A DNA stretch of 64,000 nt, from contig CM067527.1 of assembly GCA_034509925.1 (NCBI GenBank), forward strand, positions 5,328,501 through 5,392,500. Direction: 5' to 3'. Source of the DNA: Hirudinaria manillensis (lineage: Eukaryota; Annelida; Clitellata; Hirudinida; Hirudinidae). Shown piece after piece: positions 50,101 to 60,700 of the stretch; position 1 is the stretch's first letter; each line of letters begins with the position of its first letter. Made by a program: the position numbers and the translations under genes. The notes below the pieces were generated by a model that made no database searches, was not told the origin of the DNA, and saw only the letters and a list, made by a program, of their open reading frames with translations.

Positions 50101-52200
50101 AAATAGTTAAATACCATTAATCATCAATCATTAATCATTAATTATCAAAATATTAAATAAACATGTTGATTAATTCTTTGAAATTATTTCTTTGAAATTA
50201 ATCAACATGTTTAGTTAATATTTTAATGGAATGCCTTCAAATATTCAAAGGACTTTAACAATTTGTCCAGGTTAACCATAATGATCTCTTATCTGAGAAT
50301 TTACAAATGTTGAAGTTTACATAAAAACCTATTAAAGTAATTCTTCAAAAAAGTTCTTTAAATTTAAAAAAAAAGTATAAAACTATTGATGATCTGTCAC
50401 CTTGGTAACTCTATTGATACACTCATCGGCCACGATCCTCACGTCCGGTTCCGCATCGTCGCACAAGCACAAGAACAACTCCACCGAGAGACTCAGAAAC
50501 TTTGGAAAATCTGGAGAGGACCTGCCAAGACATGACAAACAGTCACATAATTGATAGTATCATCAAAAAAGCAAATATTTGTTTCAACGTTAAGAGATTA
50601 ATGTAATGATCATTGCAATTAGACATTTCAAAGAATTAAAGAGAACATGGTAAAATAGTAATATTACAGCAGGGTGCCTTCCTAACCTATTCAGATATAT
50701 AAGGCTCTCAAAAGATCGGTTAAATATAAATACAAAAATATTATAGGACATATATATTATATATTGATATTATAATATTATATATTATATATTAAAGGAC
50801 AATACTGCATTAAACATAACTAAAAAAAGGATGTTATAAGTTAAGTTGGGAGAAATAACTGTTAACTATTAATAAAAAGGTTATTAAAGTTAACTTGATC
50901 TGATTTGAACTGATCATGTCAGCAATGTTGTTGCAATTCAAAATTTTGTCTTTCTTGCTGATTGTAGTGTCCTTTGTCTTTAATCTTCAATAAATCAATA
51001 TGATCTTTAATAAGATTAGTTAGTGAACTGAACATTAACCAATAAGAATACCAATAATATATTATTAATAAATTAATAAGGTCAGTTTATTTATAATGTT
51101 GTAGTCAATATAATGTTGTGTCAGTTTATTTATAATGTTGTAGTCAATATAATGTTGTGTCAGTTTATTTATAATGTTGTAGTCAATATAATGTTGTGTC
51201 AGTTTATTTATAATGTTGTAGTCAATATAATGTTGTGTCAGTTTATTTATAATGTTGTAGTCAATATAATGTTGTGTCAGTTTATTTATAATGTTGTAGT
51301 CAATATAATGTTGTGTCAGTTTATTTATAATGTTGTAGTCAATGTAATGTTGTGGAAATAATAACAACCATAACAAATCCTCTTCTCACATTTCATATGA
51401 AACTTATCACGCAACAATTTTAATATTTTTTAGTTTAATTAATTTTTTATTTCTTAATTTGTAATTATATTTGTGTCCAATATTTCTCCAAATTAAATAG
51501 CAATTATAGGCTGAGTATTTTTCAAAATTTTGCATGATAAATGTTGTCATTTATTGTTATATCCAGGAATACTACCTATTTGGCCAATCTGCATGACATT
51601 TGTGTTTTGCAGATCTTATGAATACCTCACATGATCCTATTGTGAAAGCACTCTCCTGACCATTTATATTGTTCAAAGCAGCTGCCAATGCACAGCATTA
51701 CAACTGTTGCTATCACCACATGCAGTAACATAAATGACATGCTCTAATAATATCCTCTAATTGTATCAAATAATATCTAAAGATAGTAAATAATAAATTT
51801 ATTTAATTGTCAGCATTGTTAATGCTAAGTTATAGCCAGAAATAAATAAATTGATTCAGATTAGGTATTCGACCTGGATTTGCATATCTTAAATTGATAT
51901 TTGATAGCATCACATTAAATACTCATTGTTCAGAGATAACAACAATCAATCAATTGATAATATTCACAAGTCTCAGTGATCCAATACATGTCATTCAATG
52001 TTTAAATTTATATTTTGTTACTTTTAATATCAAGACTCATGTTTTTATTATTTGATAGCTACAAATTTGTTGAAATATGTGATTGTATTTATTGGAATAA
52101 CTCACTTATTGGCAGACAATAATGGATCATCACTTCCAACCCCCGAATGGAATGCCTTCAGATTTTCAAAGGACTTTAACAATTTGTCCAGGTTAACCAT
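29595..52200 (-). CDS. HTT: Huntingtin, complete gene (59 coding exons resolved)
   Basis: Exons given in the block entries join in phase from ATG 52200 to TAG 29595. They total 8,902 nt, or about 2,966 codons once one excess base in exon 23 is discounted (human 3,144). The HEAT-repeat protein matches huntingtin along its whole length: N17 helix, [98 protein letters not shown] and the C-terminal LPLIR-like end. Huntingtin is a scaffold with HAP40 in vesicle transport, autophagy and spindle orientation. Polyglutamine and proline-rich tracts are absent. Poly-Ser and Asp/Gly runs from GAT/ATC repeats occur in exons 50 and 31. The 5' UTR start is not defined. Confidence 0.97.
30770..31055. mobile_element. 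Probable transposable-element relic in huntingtin intron 56
   Basis: Starts CTAGTGGTGCCCAGCCACTC and later carries TTTCAAAGCAATCGGTCAAG followed by ACAAACACACATTGAATTT and TATATAGATT. This arrangement is familiar from 3' ends of dispersed invertebrate elements. Family not determined; no coding capacity. Confidence 0.4.
33606..33722. mobile_element. Possible LINE 3'-tail relic in huntingtin intron 49
   Basis: The stretch ATTGGATGGACAATAAAGGA followed by TTTGACTTTAACTCAAAG resembles the AATAAA-plus-TTTGACTTTGA tails of invertebrate non-LTR elements. CTCAAAGTTTG occurs twice, about 60 bp apart. Confidence 0.3.
38542..43828 (-). CDS. HTT: Huntingtin exons 21-36
   Basis: 21: 43731-43828; 22: 43222-43404; 23: 42858-43046 (one base too many); 24: 42708-42768; 25: 42413-42574; 26: 41821-41876; 27: 41434-41582; 28: 41016-41152; 29: 40537-40647; 30: 40337-40459; 31: 39771-40030; 32: 39550-39683; 33: 39235-39430; 34: 38989-39058; 35: 38706-38812; 36: 38542-38617. 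Exon 25 ([31 protein letters not shown]) is the best conserved block. Exon 31 contains a DDGDDGDDG run from a GAT repeat. Confidence 0.9.
43020..43023 (-). other. HTT: Apparent +1 frameshift in huntingtin exon 23
   Basis: Minus-strand exon 23 reads LLRSIFGT and then AAAA where AAA would continue as NMASEERSS, like human GTNLASQ. As given, the frame hits TAG 27 bases on. Exon length is 189 nt where 188 fits both neighbours' phases, and the full coding sum becomes divisible by three only if one base is dropped. Confidence 0.85.
43511..43560. repeat. AT-rich perfect hairpin in huntingtin intron 21
   Basis: ATGCTAGTTATATA (43511-43524) is the exact reverse complement of TATATAACTAGCAT (43547-43560), separated by a TA tract that extends the pairing. 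Confidence 0.85.
44023..48044 (-). CDS. HTT: Huntingtin exons 11-20
   Basis: 11: 47944-48044; 12: 47159-47690; 13: 46765-46964; 14: 46421-46516; 15: 45958-46052; 16: 45259-45487; 17: 44827-44984; 18: 44570-44784; 19: 44372-44495; 20: 44023-44204. Exon 12 has [20 protein letters not shown]; exon 15 has [16 protein letters not shown]; exon 20 carries the conserved [10 protein letters not shown] linker. Exons 12, 16, 17 and 18 are distinctly more GC- and CpG-rich than the introns. Confidence 0.9.
45598..45936. mobile_element. MITE-like element with TA target duplication, in huntingtin intron 15
   Basis: Terminal inverted repeats GAGTGGTCCA (45598-45607) and TGGACCACTC (45927-45936) are each flanked by TA, as for Tc1/mariner-type elements; length 339 bp. 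A second, internal inverted pair GAGGATGCTTG / CAAGCATCCTC (about 45711 and 45779) suggests a nested or composite structure. No transposase frame, so non-autonomous. Confidence 0.7.
48290..50984 (-). CDS. HTT: Huntingtin exons 2-10
   Basis: 2: 50895-50984; 3: 50401-50521 (121 nt, the same length as human exon 3); 4: 49903-50042; 5: 49342-49480; 6: 49139-49280; 7: 48898-49082; 8: 48595-48754; 9: 48477-48531; 10: 48290-48435. Exon 2 ([21 protein letters not shown]) has a weak acceptor TTATTGAAG and donor GTTAAC but fits phase 2-2 and human exon 2. Exons 9 and 10 were chosen because only these boundaries keep phase; their protein is poorly conserved. Confidence 0.8.
50147..50224. repeat. Inverted repeat, 29-bp arms, abutting the exon 1 copy
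   Basis: Left arm 50147-50175 and right arm 50196-50224 are reverse complements with one mismatch; spacer 20 nt. The core is AACATGTTGATTAATT and its complement. The right arm ends at the base before the duplicated exon 1 segment. Confidence 0.93.
50225..50332 (-). pseudogene. Partial copy of huntingtin exon 1 and its leader in intron 3
   Basis: About 108 bp matches 52145-52252 with five mismatches and no gaps. It includes roughly 50 bp upstream of the ATG and the N17 codons ([18 protein letters not shown]) and ends in TAA at 50223-50225 with no donor site. Same strand as the gene. Homology stops abruptly at both ends. Confidence 0.95.
51083..51355. repeat. 39-bp tandem repeat, 7 copies, in huntingtin intron 1
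   Basis: Seven near-identical 39-bp units beginning CAGTTTATTTATAATGTTGT; the last has one change (AATGTAATG for AATATAATG). Since 39 is divisible by three and the unit lacks stops in one frame per strand, it is open on both strands ([13 protein letters not shown] on minus). Confidence 0.98.
52106..52200 (-). CDS. HTT: Huntingtin exon 1 (N17, no polyQ)
   Basis: ATG at 52200 opens [17 protein letters not shown], aligned position for position with the human N17 amphipathic helix. It continues [14 protein letters not shown] to donor AA|GTGAGT at phase 2; 95 nt in all. There is no CAG or CAA run and no proline tract between N17 and the exon end. The leader immediately upstream is duplicated in intron 3. 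Confidence 0.93.
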
Positions 52201-54028
52201 AATGATCTCTTATCTGAGAATTTACAAATTTTGAAGTTTACGTATAAACCTATTCATTTATTAAGAGTTTTTCACTCATATAAAGTCATTAAATCATTAA
52301 AATTAATTTCCAAATATTCTGTTATCACTTGAAGATGCTGAATGCCTAAATTCAATTTATGCAAAACATTCTTTTTTATGCAACAATTACAACTGCCTCA
52401 AAACATGAAATAAACTTCAAAAGCTATTATTTAAAACTTCACTTAGAGATTAAAGATCAACACATGAATCTAGATGCATTAGACTTAATCAAACTAAAAC
52501 ATGCATGCCAGGGATGTGGAATCTGCATGCATTAAATAAGAGCAAACCCACATGATAGAAAAATTATATAACAAATATATGCAATATATTAATAACGCAA
52601 AAAAAAATGGTTCCCATGGCAACATTATTTTTTAACACCCAACCGGCTGCTCGTATAAGCTGTCGCAAACTCCGTAGTAACGACAAATCTGGTCTAACCC
52701 ATATAATAACAAACCTTTATCGCAAGGCTGTGTCATAAAAAGCTTGGATGTTTAATAATACGTAAAGATATTTCACACAAATTTTGAAAATTATTTAAAT
52801 ACGCTTGACTTGCAAAAAAAAACAACAAATTTATGCTGGAAATTCACGAATAGCTTGACTAGCAGACATTTAAGTACAATAATTATTCGTAAGAGGACCT
52901 ACCTAAATATGGATATTTTTGTTACAAAAAATAAGCAGCAAAAATGTTAATTATAATAAGTTATTATTACACATATTATTATATAATTCCTTATTATTCA
53001 GCCTTTATTATAAGATTTTGTCTGGATAAAATTTAATTATTGTAATAATTGTTTTAAACAATTTACCTTTCCCACTTATTTGTGTATTGAATCATTCATT
53101 AATAATCGTCTCGCGATTGTGAAGACGGTCAATCCTCAGTGAGGTAGATGCTTAATATTCATGAGGGGAGTCATATGTTCTGATAAGATCTATGCGTAAC
53201 CTTTCTTATATTTATTACTGTTTTTTAAATAGCTTTCGGTGACTATTGCAAAATTTATTATTATTACTTAAAAGCGTATTTATCTCTGCATTTCTATTCA
53301 TTACCATTCAGTATGATTCATTCACTCAATAACTGGGACTGTTTGAAACCACAAACTTCACAGGTTTTCATATGGTGAAGTATTCCACAGATTTACATTG
53401 CTAAAAACGGATTTTATTGGATTTGCTGAGAGTATTTACCATATTGCATCAGAGGTACAATTGAGATCTTCCCCAGAAACTTAGGTTTACATGAGTTTAG
53501 AATTCCTGATATTTGCTGGAAAATTGAAAATCTTGACTGGCCCTCATTAAGACAGACATATGTAAACATGATACCATTAGTAACAGAGTCTAATCAGCTT
53601 GTCAGTTACTGCCAAAATCCAAAATTAAAGATGCTAACAAAATATTAAGTTGGAATTGAATGATATTGTTGTGTTAAACTGGTTACATTAAAAGGTCTTG
53701 CCAATGATTACATCACTAATTGTTGATAATAAAATCTGACATCCCAGATGGCCATTCTAGATGTTCAGTAAGATGCCTCAGGTTTGCTGAGGCAAGACAC
53801 TCACAAGCATGATGCAATGCTGCTACTTTAGTTAAAGAAAATTTCCACATCCTAATCATGTGGCTACAAAAATTTCAAATCCTTTGGAGAACTTGTTTCT
53901 TAAAGAAACAACACTACAAGACTACAGACATCAAAGACATTAAAAATGCATGATCAGAGACAGATTAACCATTTGAGTGGACTTGTTCAATATTTAAAGA
54001 ATATTTCCTAGATAAAATCAGTCTGTGT
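52201..54028. other. Region between CHCHD4 and huntingtin exon 1
   Basis: No exon supported. Should hold the huntingtin promoter and 5' UTR and the CHCHD4 3' UTR. The duplicated leader extends to 52252. No TATA box, CpG cluster or known site stands out. Confidence 0.5.
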
Positions 54029-54866
54029 TTAGTTTGTTTTGACTTTCTCGTCACTGTTCGGCTCCAACAAATCTTCCTTCAAGTCATCATCCATTGAACC
54101 ATATAACTTTGGATACTTGATGAAACACTCCTGAAAAATTTTTTTAGTTTACTGAATAATCTTGTTTACCAAATGCAAAATCAAAATATATTAAATAACT
54201 AACAAAGCAATGTGAATAATAAATTTAAGCTGCTTTGGATGGAAAGATAAATAAAAATAGTAAAGTGAAAAAAGAAAGACTTTAAAAAAAATTGTATTAG
54301 AATGATAAGTAATGCTAGTAAACATTATATGGTTTACATGCATTAAATATGACATTCATATACAGATTCACCAGTCATTCTAGTATCACAATTAACCTGC
54401 ATTGCTTTAAACTGATCGAAGCAGTCTGCTCCTCTCGGTTCAGCTGAACTGCCCTTGACACAAGCAAAGGCCTGTCTGAATTCAAAGCCGCATGGACCAG
54501 TGGCCATACCACCCAAGCACGGACAATTCCAATTTATTTCGCCATTTGCAAGAATCAGGCCTTTTCAAAACATTTTTATTCGCTTTAAAAAGCCCACAAG
54601 GAACATTCATAAAAAAGATCTGACTGACCTGGTTCACCTTCATATTCTGGAAGTTTTAGACTTGAAGGAGTATCGTTGTAATCTTTCTTCGTAATAAAAA
54701 TAATTTTGTCTTTACCTGAAGAAACGTAACAGGCGATCAATAAAAGTCCATATTCAATGTTTTCCTGATGCAATCACAAGCCATAATAAATAAAGCAACG
54801 CCTGGGATGTATTGAACAAAAACAAAATAAATGCAGATTTATACCATCCTCTCTACAATAACTCAT
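54029..54866 (-). CDS. CHCHD4: CHCHD4 / Mia40, intermembrane-space import oxidoreductase
   Basis: Four exons in phase: 54845-54866, 54629-54715, 54397-54560, 54029-54130; 124 residues (human 142). Start [20 protein letters not shown] matches human CHCHD4. The redox CPC is seen in NWNCPCLGG. The twin CX9C helices are [11 protein letters not shown] and [11 protein letters not shown]. The protein oxidises incoming small cysteine-rich proteins in the mitochondrial intermembrane space, passing electrons to ALR/Erv1. All six catalytic and structural cysteines are present. The acidic C-terminal tail is shorter than in vertebrates. Confidence 0.97.
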
Positions 54867-55458
54867 CTTTCGAAAATGCCCTAAATTGTAAATTATCAAA
54901 AAACGACAAAGGACGTTCCGGCGAGCGATGATAAACAAATTTAAACGTGGATTCCAATTTTCAAAGAGTTAACTCAGTAGAAATTTAAAAGTTAATACTA
55001 AAACATTAGCCACACATTAAAGCACTAAAACATTTTTCGAATTATAATGAAATGACAGTTAGGTTCTTAGCTACATTCAAAGGAAAAAATTTGTTTTAGC
55101 AAGACAAACATGACTTTAGATCTTTTTAGAGGTCTTTGCATGGCTGCACAGAAAGCTTTTCCATCTCTAAACAATCATGAGCTAATCATCAATATCCCCA
55201 TACTTCAACTTAATTAAAAATGCCTAAGGAAATATTCTCAACAAAACAGATAGAGACTGAAAAGCATATACCGTGAAATGAAATGTAGAGTAGGTCATAA
55301 TGAAGATATGGAATGACCTGGAAAGTGAATATCTGGAGACACTTACTAAACTAATAAAATCCATTTTAGATGGCTCACAGTTTGAGTATTTTTGTTAATT
55401 TCTAAACATTATTTGTACAATTGAAGAGAAAATTGACATAAGTGCATGATATCATAAT
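54867..55458. other. Non-coding stretch upstream of CHCHD4
   Basis: Should contain the CHCHD4 promoter and the 3' UTR of the next minus-strand gene. No motif I can support. Confidence 0.45.
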
Positions 55459-55944
55459 TTACATTTTAATTCCAAATTTGGTTTTGATTAATTCATTAAT
55501 AGTTATAGGAGCAATGTTCTTATGGCAAATAGCATAGCCAGTGCGGTAACAAACTCCGATAGTATGCTCTGCCAGTATGCTTCCGGACTCAAGATGTAAT
55601 AAACAGAGAAATTTATCAACAACCATATGTGCAGGGAAATCATTTAAACTTTTCTCAGGGCGACTCCCCAAAAACTGCTATTTTTATAGGCAACATTTTA
55701 TAGGTAACAAACGTGACTAATTGTAAAATCTTAGTTACTCCACTTGATCTCATAAAATCAAGCGATTTATAATAGTTTTAAACCGATTCTGATGAATAGT
55801 ACCCACTCGTTTTGCGCAAAAAAAATTTTTTAATTTGGTTACTTTTGTTGAAGGGATGGGTATGCTTTTTGACACTGTAGGATTAGAGGATTTGCAGAAA
55901 TGACATTTTGAATAAATTTTCTCAATACTGAATCTTATAAGCAA
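55459..55944 (-). CDS. Unrecognised gene, last two exons
   Basis: Terminal exon 55459-55677 (acceptor AAAAATAG) reads QFLGSRPEKSLNDFPAHMV, KFLCLLHLESGSILAEHTIG and VCYRTGYAICHKNIAPIT to KFGIKM and stop. An upstream open segment ends at donor CGA|GTGGGT (55807), contains KCHFCKSS and FFCAKR, and joins it in phase 0. Cysteine pairs could bind zinc. No family recognised and the 5' boundary is unknown. Confidence 0.4.
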
Positions 55945-57701
55945 GCTTGATTTGGCGCTTGTTTTTTAAAGATTTGTCTTTCATGGTTGATGGCTGATTA
56001 ACAGCCATCATTTCTAAATGTCCTCACAATAACGTGAATTGAGTAATGACGTTTAGAAGAACTTAAAATTATATGATCTACGGAACCTTTTTTTTTTTTG
56101 AGATTGTTAAATCAAGTCAATAGCAATGTTAAATCAAATAGTTGATCAACGCCATTCAAAAATTAATCACTTCCGAAATGATCTAATGAAGATCAAGATC
56201 AAAGACTACGCAGTTTTTCCCTCTCGATGTTCTGCTAGATCACGGTGAGCATCAAAAATGGTTTTGTCTTTTTAGAAGAGGCCGTATATAAAATAAACTA
56301 TGTTATGGGCCACTAATTGATTTGACTTGATTTTTTTTTTAAATGAGCCACTTAAGAAATATAACGCAATTATAGATTGTAAATTACAATAAATTTTCAA
56401 CAGGTTGTTCGCAACCTCATTTGTGTGTGTTGGTTGCCTAATTAAACAAATTTTTTGTTTGACCTAAATCTTCTTAGGCCAATGGACGACGAGCTGCCAT
56501 TCGCTGCTGAATACACTGATGGAGTTCAGCAAGATAGCCGTGTTGATAACATTTCCTAAATGCAATTTCGAAATCGTTGTTCGATTTGACTTGGCTTTGA
56601 TGTATTAAGATTGAGGAATAGAAAATTCGGCAAATGGTTTAGAGATTGCGTCTCCTTGGTACACGTCAAGTGCTGGAAATAACCTCAAATGTGAGAATTT
56701 TTGCACCATCTAGTGCTAGGATTCATATATTGTCGTTGTTTTGTATTGATATCCTCTAGATTAATTTTTGATGTTGATCGTTGGTACCGAATTTCGACAA
56801 ATCATTGTTTGGTAAAAACTGTCGTGGATTCATTCGATGCTATTTATAACCGTACTAGAGGGACACACAAGTTGCACCCCTTACAATGTATCGTGAGTAC
56901 GCATTTAAGCACACAACTCGATTTGTTTCATCTCGATCAGAACATCACCACCAGTGATGCAAGGAGCCAATTTTTATTAATGGAATTATGAAATATTCCT
57001 TCCACGGCATTCATCCCAGATTGCCCATAATGTTTATAGTGCTAGAAAATATTCAATTAGTAAGCAACAACCAGAATAATTGTGCTAACTTAGTGCCAGA
57101 AATTATGCTATATTTAGAGAGTATTTGCTAATTCTTCATTTTATCAATTTTACAACATCTAAATAGTTGTGATAAAGCTGCTTTATTGGACATCTTTTAT
57201 CAAAATAAGATTGTTTTTACTGTAAATCTCTTAATCTCATATTGATGATATTATGAATGAATGGATTTCTGACTGTGAATCGAGTGACATGTAAAGCTAC
57301 GAAAACATTTTACTTCATTTGAGGCACCAGAATTATTTTAAGTAATTGAAATTTAAGGAGTTTTATGATATTCACTTTTGTAAATTGGATGATTATGACA
57401 TTGTTTATTGTTCCTAACATGTTTTATGATGGTGTCATCATCATTGTTAAATAGTAGCATCATATGCAAGTTACTTTATTTTTTTTTGCTGGATCATTCC
57501 ATTAATGAAGATTAATTGCAATCAATTTTGTTGAGCTTGCACAGTCTATTTCTGTATTTTATTTTATTGTATGACATTGGAACTAATGTAATGTTGTTTA
57601 TTTGCTTCATATCATTTAATTAGTAGGCATCCCGTATTTACGTGCGAGGGTATCGTGTTAATGGACGATAATGTGTGTATTAATTATGATTCAAATTGCA
57701 G
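55945..57701. other. Upstream region of the zinc-finger gene
   Basis: No supported exon; presumably holds promoter or first-intron sequence of the plus-strand gene. Plus frames here are short and lack splice context. Confidence 0.45.
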
Positions 57702-57742
57702 CAGAAGTGAGGGAAACAAGCAAAAAATAAAACTTCATTCTT

Positions 57743-60700
57743 ATGGAAGAGAGCCAACAAACCTACCTAGTAAATGAAAAGACATGGTCACCATGGGTGG
57801 ATAGCAAGTGCCATGAAGCTCCGTACACTCCAGAAACTACTCAGAGCCTGCATCCGGAAAATGCCGGCATGATGATGTCCGACGAGAAGTGTTTGCCGGA
57901 TCAGGAGGAGAAGTTTGGCGACAGTCTTCACCAGCTGAACAAGATTGTGGAGAGGATTTCTCCGGATAGTTCCGGAGTGTCTTATCAGAACTTCTCTCAT
58001 CACAAGCAGCCGGGCAACATCGGAGGCCGCGTTCGTCCGTCTTACGCTTCCTCCTTCACGGAGAGCATGAGCGACAGCGCCTACGAAACCTTTGCAGGCG
58101 ACAACAGTTACGACTGCTCTAACGAAGGACCGTTTGTCGATCATCATCATCATCACAGAAACATAAACGAAGCCTACATGGATCCTAGAGGTCACCCTCA
58201 ATGGCAGCAGACAATGAACGATTGGCAGCACGACCCAAGGACCGGGATGATGAAAGCCCCCTCCATGACGGCTTTGTACCAAAAACCTGGGGACGTGTAC
58301 GGAGATCACATGGTGGTCGATCAGGGACATCAGATGATGGGCTCGAATTATAACTCATGCGAAACCAAGATTTCAAAGGCGTCGGATTGCTTACCCAGGG
58401 ATTTTTCATACTCTGACGATCAGCACAAGTCTCTTTATGGCTATCAATCGGATAAAGAGGTCGCTAGGAAGCAGTCGAGACAAAATGAAAATCAGTTTAA
58501 TGACATGACCAGTAGAGATTTCAGATATGGGAGCAATCTAGAATATGATCAGGATAAATCTATGTCCAATTGGCAGTTGCAAGGAACTAAGAATTTTCTG
58601 GAGATTGGAAAATATACTGCAGATGACAGGTCCAACATGTCTAGCAAGGGCTACGATAGCTACTCGGGTAAACAACAAAATGGAACGAAGGTGACTCAGT
58701 GTTTGAGCGACCGTCACATCTCGTCGGACCTGGCATCCGAGGATAGAAACAGCTCTGATGATGATGAAGGGAAAGGAGAGGGTGATGGTAGTGGCAGACA
58801 GACGTTCACTTGTTCGCACTGCAATTTTGGGGCCGGCAAGAAAGGACAGCTTCGAAAACACATGTGAGTGAATCTTGAAACTTTGTAAAGGTTCGAATGA
58901 TATTATTTTTTATAGAATTTTTGTAGAATTGGAAGGATTGCATTTTAAATTTAAGACATTTTGGTTGTTTCGTTTGGTATTAATTGTTACTGGGCTCGTT
59001 AATGTTATTAACTAACCGCGAGAAAGTTCTAGGAGTTCAACGTATTTACCTAAAAGTAGAAACTTTATGTATTTATACAAAATAGGTATTGGATGTTTAA
59101 AATGGCCGCATGTTATTATGTAGTTTATTATGCCCACCACCATCTTATGCTTAAGTGAGGTTTTTTATTATAACTTCATCCAGGTCCATGCATGGAGTGT
59201 TCTTGTGTGCTCATTGTGAATTTGCATCAGAGATTGCAGAAGTCCTTGAAGACCATAGGAGGATGAGTCATCCTGGACTTTGCGGTCGAAAATTGTGCAA
59301 AAAATGCAGGGTCTTGTATCAGGGCGATGAGCTTGAAGAACACGAGAAGATTTGCAGTGGCGAGAAGCAGCACTGGACGTGTCCAGTGTGCCACAAAGAA
59401 TTCAAGTTTTTGAGTGTCATGAAGGCCCACGCTCGAAAGTGGCATCCAAACGAAACTGGTTTGCTCATGTCTAACAACATGATGATGGGTTCTTCGAGTC
59501 ACCAGGAATCTTCATGGCGCACCAGTGCTGCAGATTCCACGACGGGAGAAATGACGCCGGACAATGATTCGACCAGGGCTCCGTCTTCTGGCGAAGATTT
59601 CCATTCGTCCGCACATTTCGAGGGCCACAGGAACTGCTTCGTCGGCACGGATGGCAAGAAAACCGGCTCGAAGAAAGGACCGGAGCACGGTTATTATAAA
59701 TCGAATCACGACAAGATGGGGAACATGCCCGTGAGAGGTGAGGACCTTGCAAACAGGGAAAGGTCCTACAATGTTTCTGATGAGGTCTGTTCTGCAGGAG
59801 AAACGCCACCGCTCGAAGTTCCGTTTTTCTGCGATTTTGAGAGTTGCTGCACGACATTCAGGTCGGACAAGGAGCTCAATGTGCACAGGATGTCCATCCA
59901 TGGACTTCCACCTAAAAGGTATCACTGCAGGCATCCTGATTGCAGCATGCAATTTGCCAAATATGGCCACTACAAACGTCACCAACTTTCCCATGCTGGT
60001 GAATTTTGATTTCTTTTCTTAAAGGCTACATTTCATAGTAGAACAAAAAGTGCAGCAAATTATTTGAGGATTTCAAGGTGATTTTAAGTTAATTTTTAAA
60101 AAATTTTTCTTGAAGGTGGTGGTGAGAAAAAGTTCAAGTGTGACTGGCCCAATTGCGGAAAAGCTTTCTGTCACACGGACAATTTAAAGGTTCATTACAG
60201 ACGTCATACGGACGAGAAACCGTATAAATGCGACAAGTGCGCATCCTCGTATCGACAGAAAAGTGGTTTGAAATACCATCTCGAGAAAGCTCATGACGAG
60301 AAGTCCACTGGCAGGCCCGGTCGCAAGAGGAAAAATGCAGGTGCGGTCGGGATGGAAGAGCCGGCTCAATATGTCCCTAACAAATGGGATTCTCAGGAGT
60401 TCTCAAACTATCAAGGTAAAGAATCAGGTTATGGCAAAAATCAAGAATCCATGAAAATAGCAGAACCTGTCCAAATGAGGTTTGACAGGGGTTATGGACC
60501 ACCCCCACCTGGACCTAATCACAAGAACATGCCTGGTAGCTTTCATACATTTTATGAGAACCCTCAAAGTCTCATGAAAGTGAAACCATTTGGACTGCCC
60601 CATAAGAGTGACCCAATGAAAGTGGACCATCACATGAGCGGATGGAATCTTGGAAAGCCGTTGCATTTGGACGGCATGTATCAGGAGCCGGTCATTCCCG

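Noticed and set aside
50223..50279. Exon 1 copy as a functional alternative first exon
   Set aside because: The frame ends in TAA after 18 codons and no GT donor precedes the stop, so it cannot splice to exon 4 in frame.
51083..51355. CRISPR-like array
   Set aside because: Units are directly adjacent with no unique spacers, in an animal intron.
51065..51376. Repeat protein [13 protein letters not shown] on minus, and its plus counterpart
   Set aside because: Artefact of a stop-free 39-bp minisatellite in huntingtin intron 1; no start context or splice sites.
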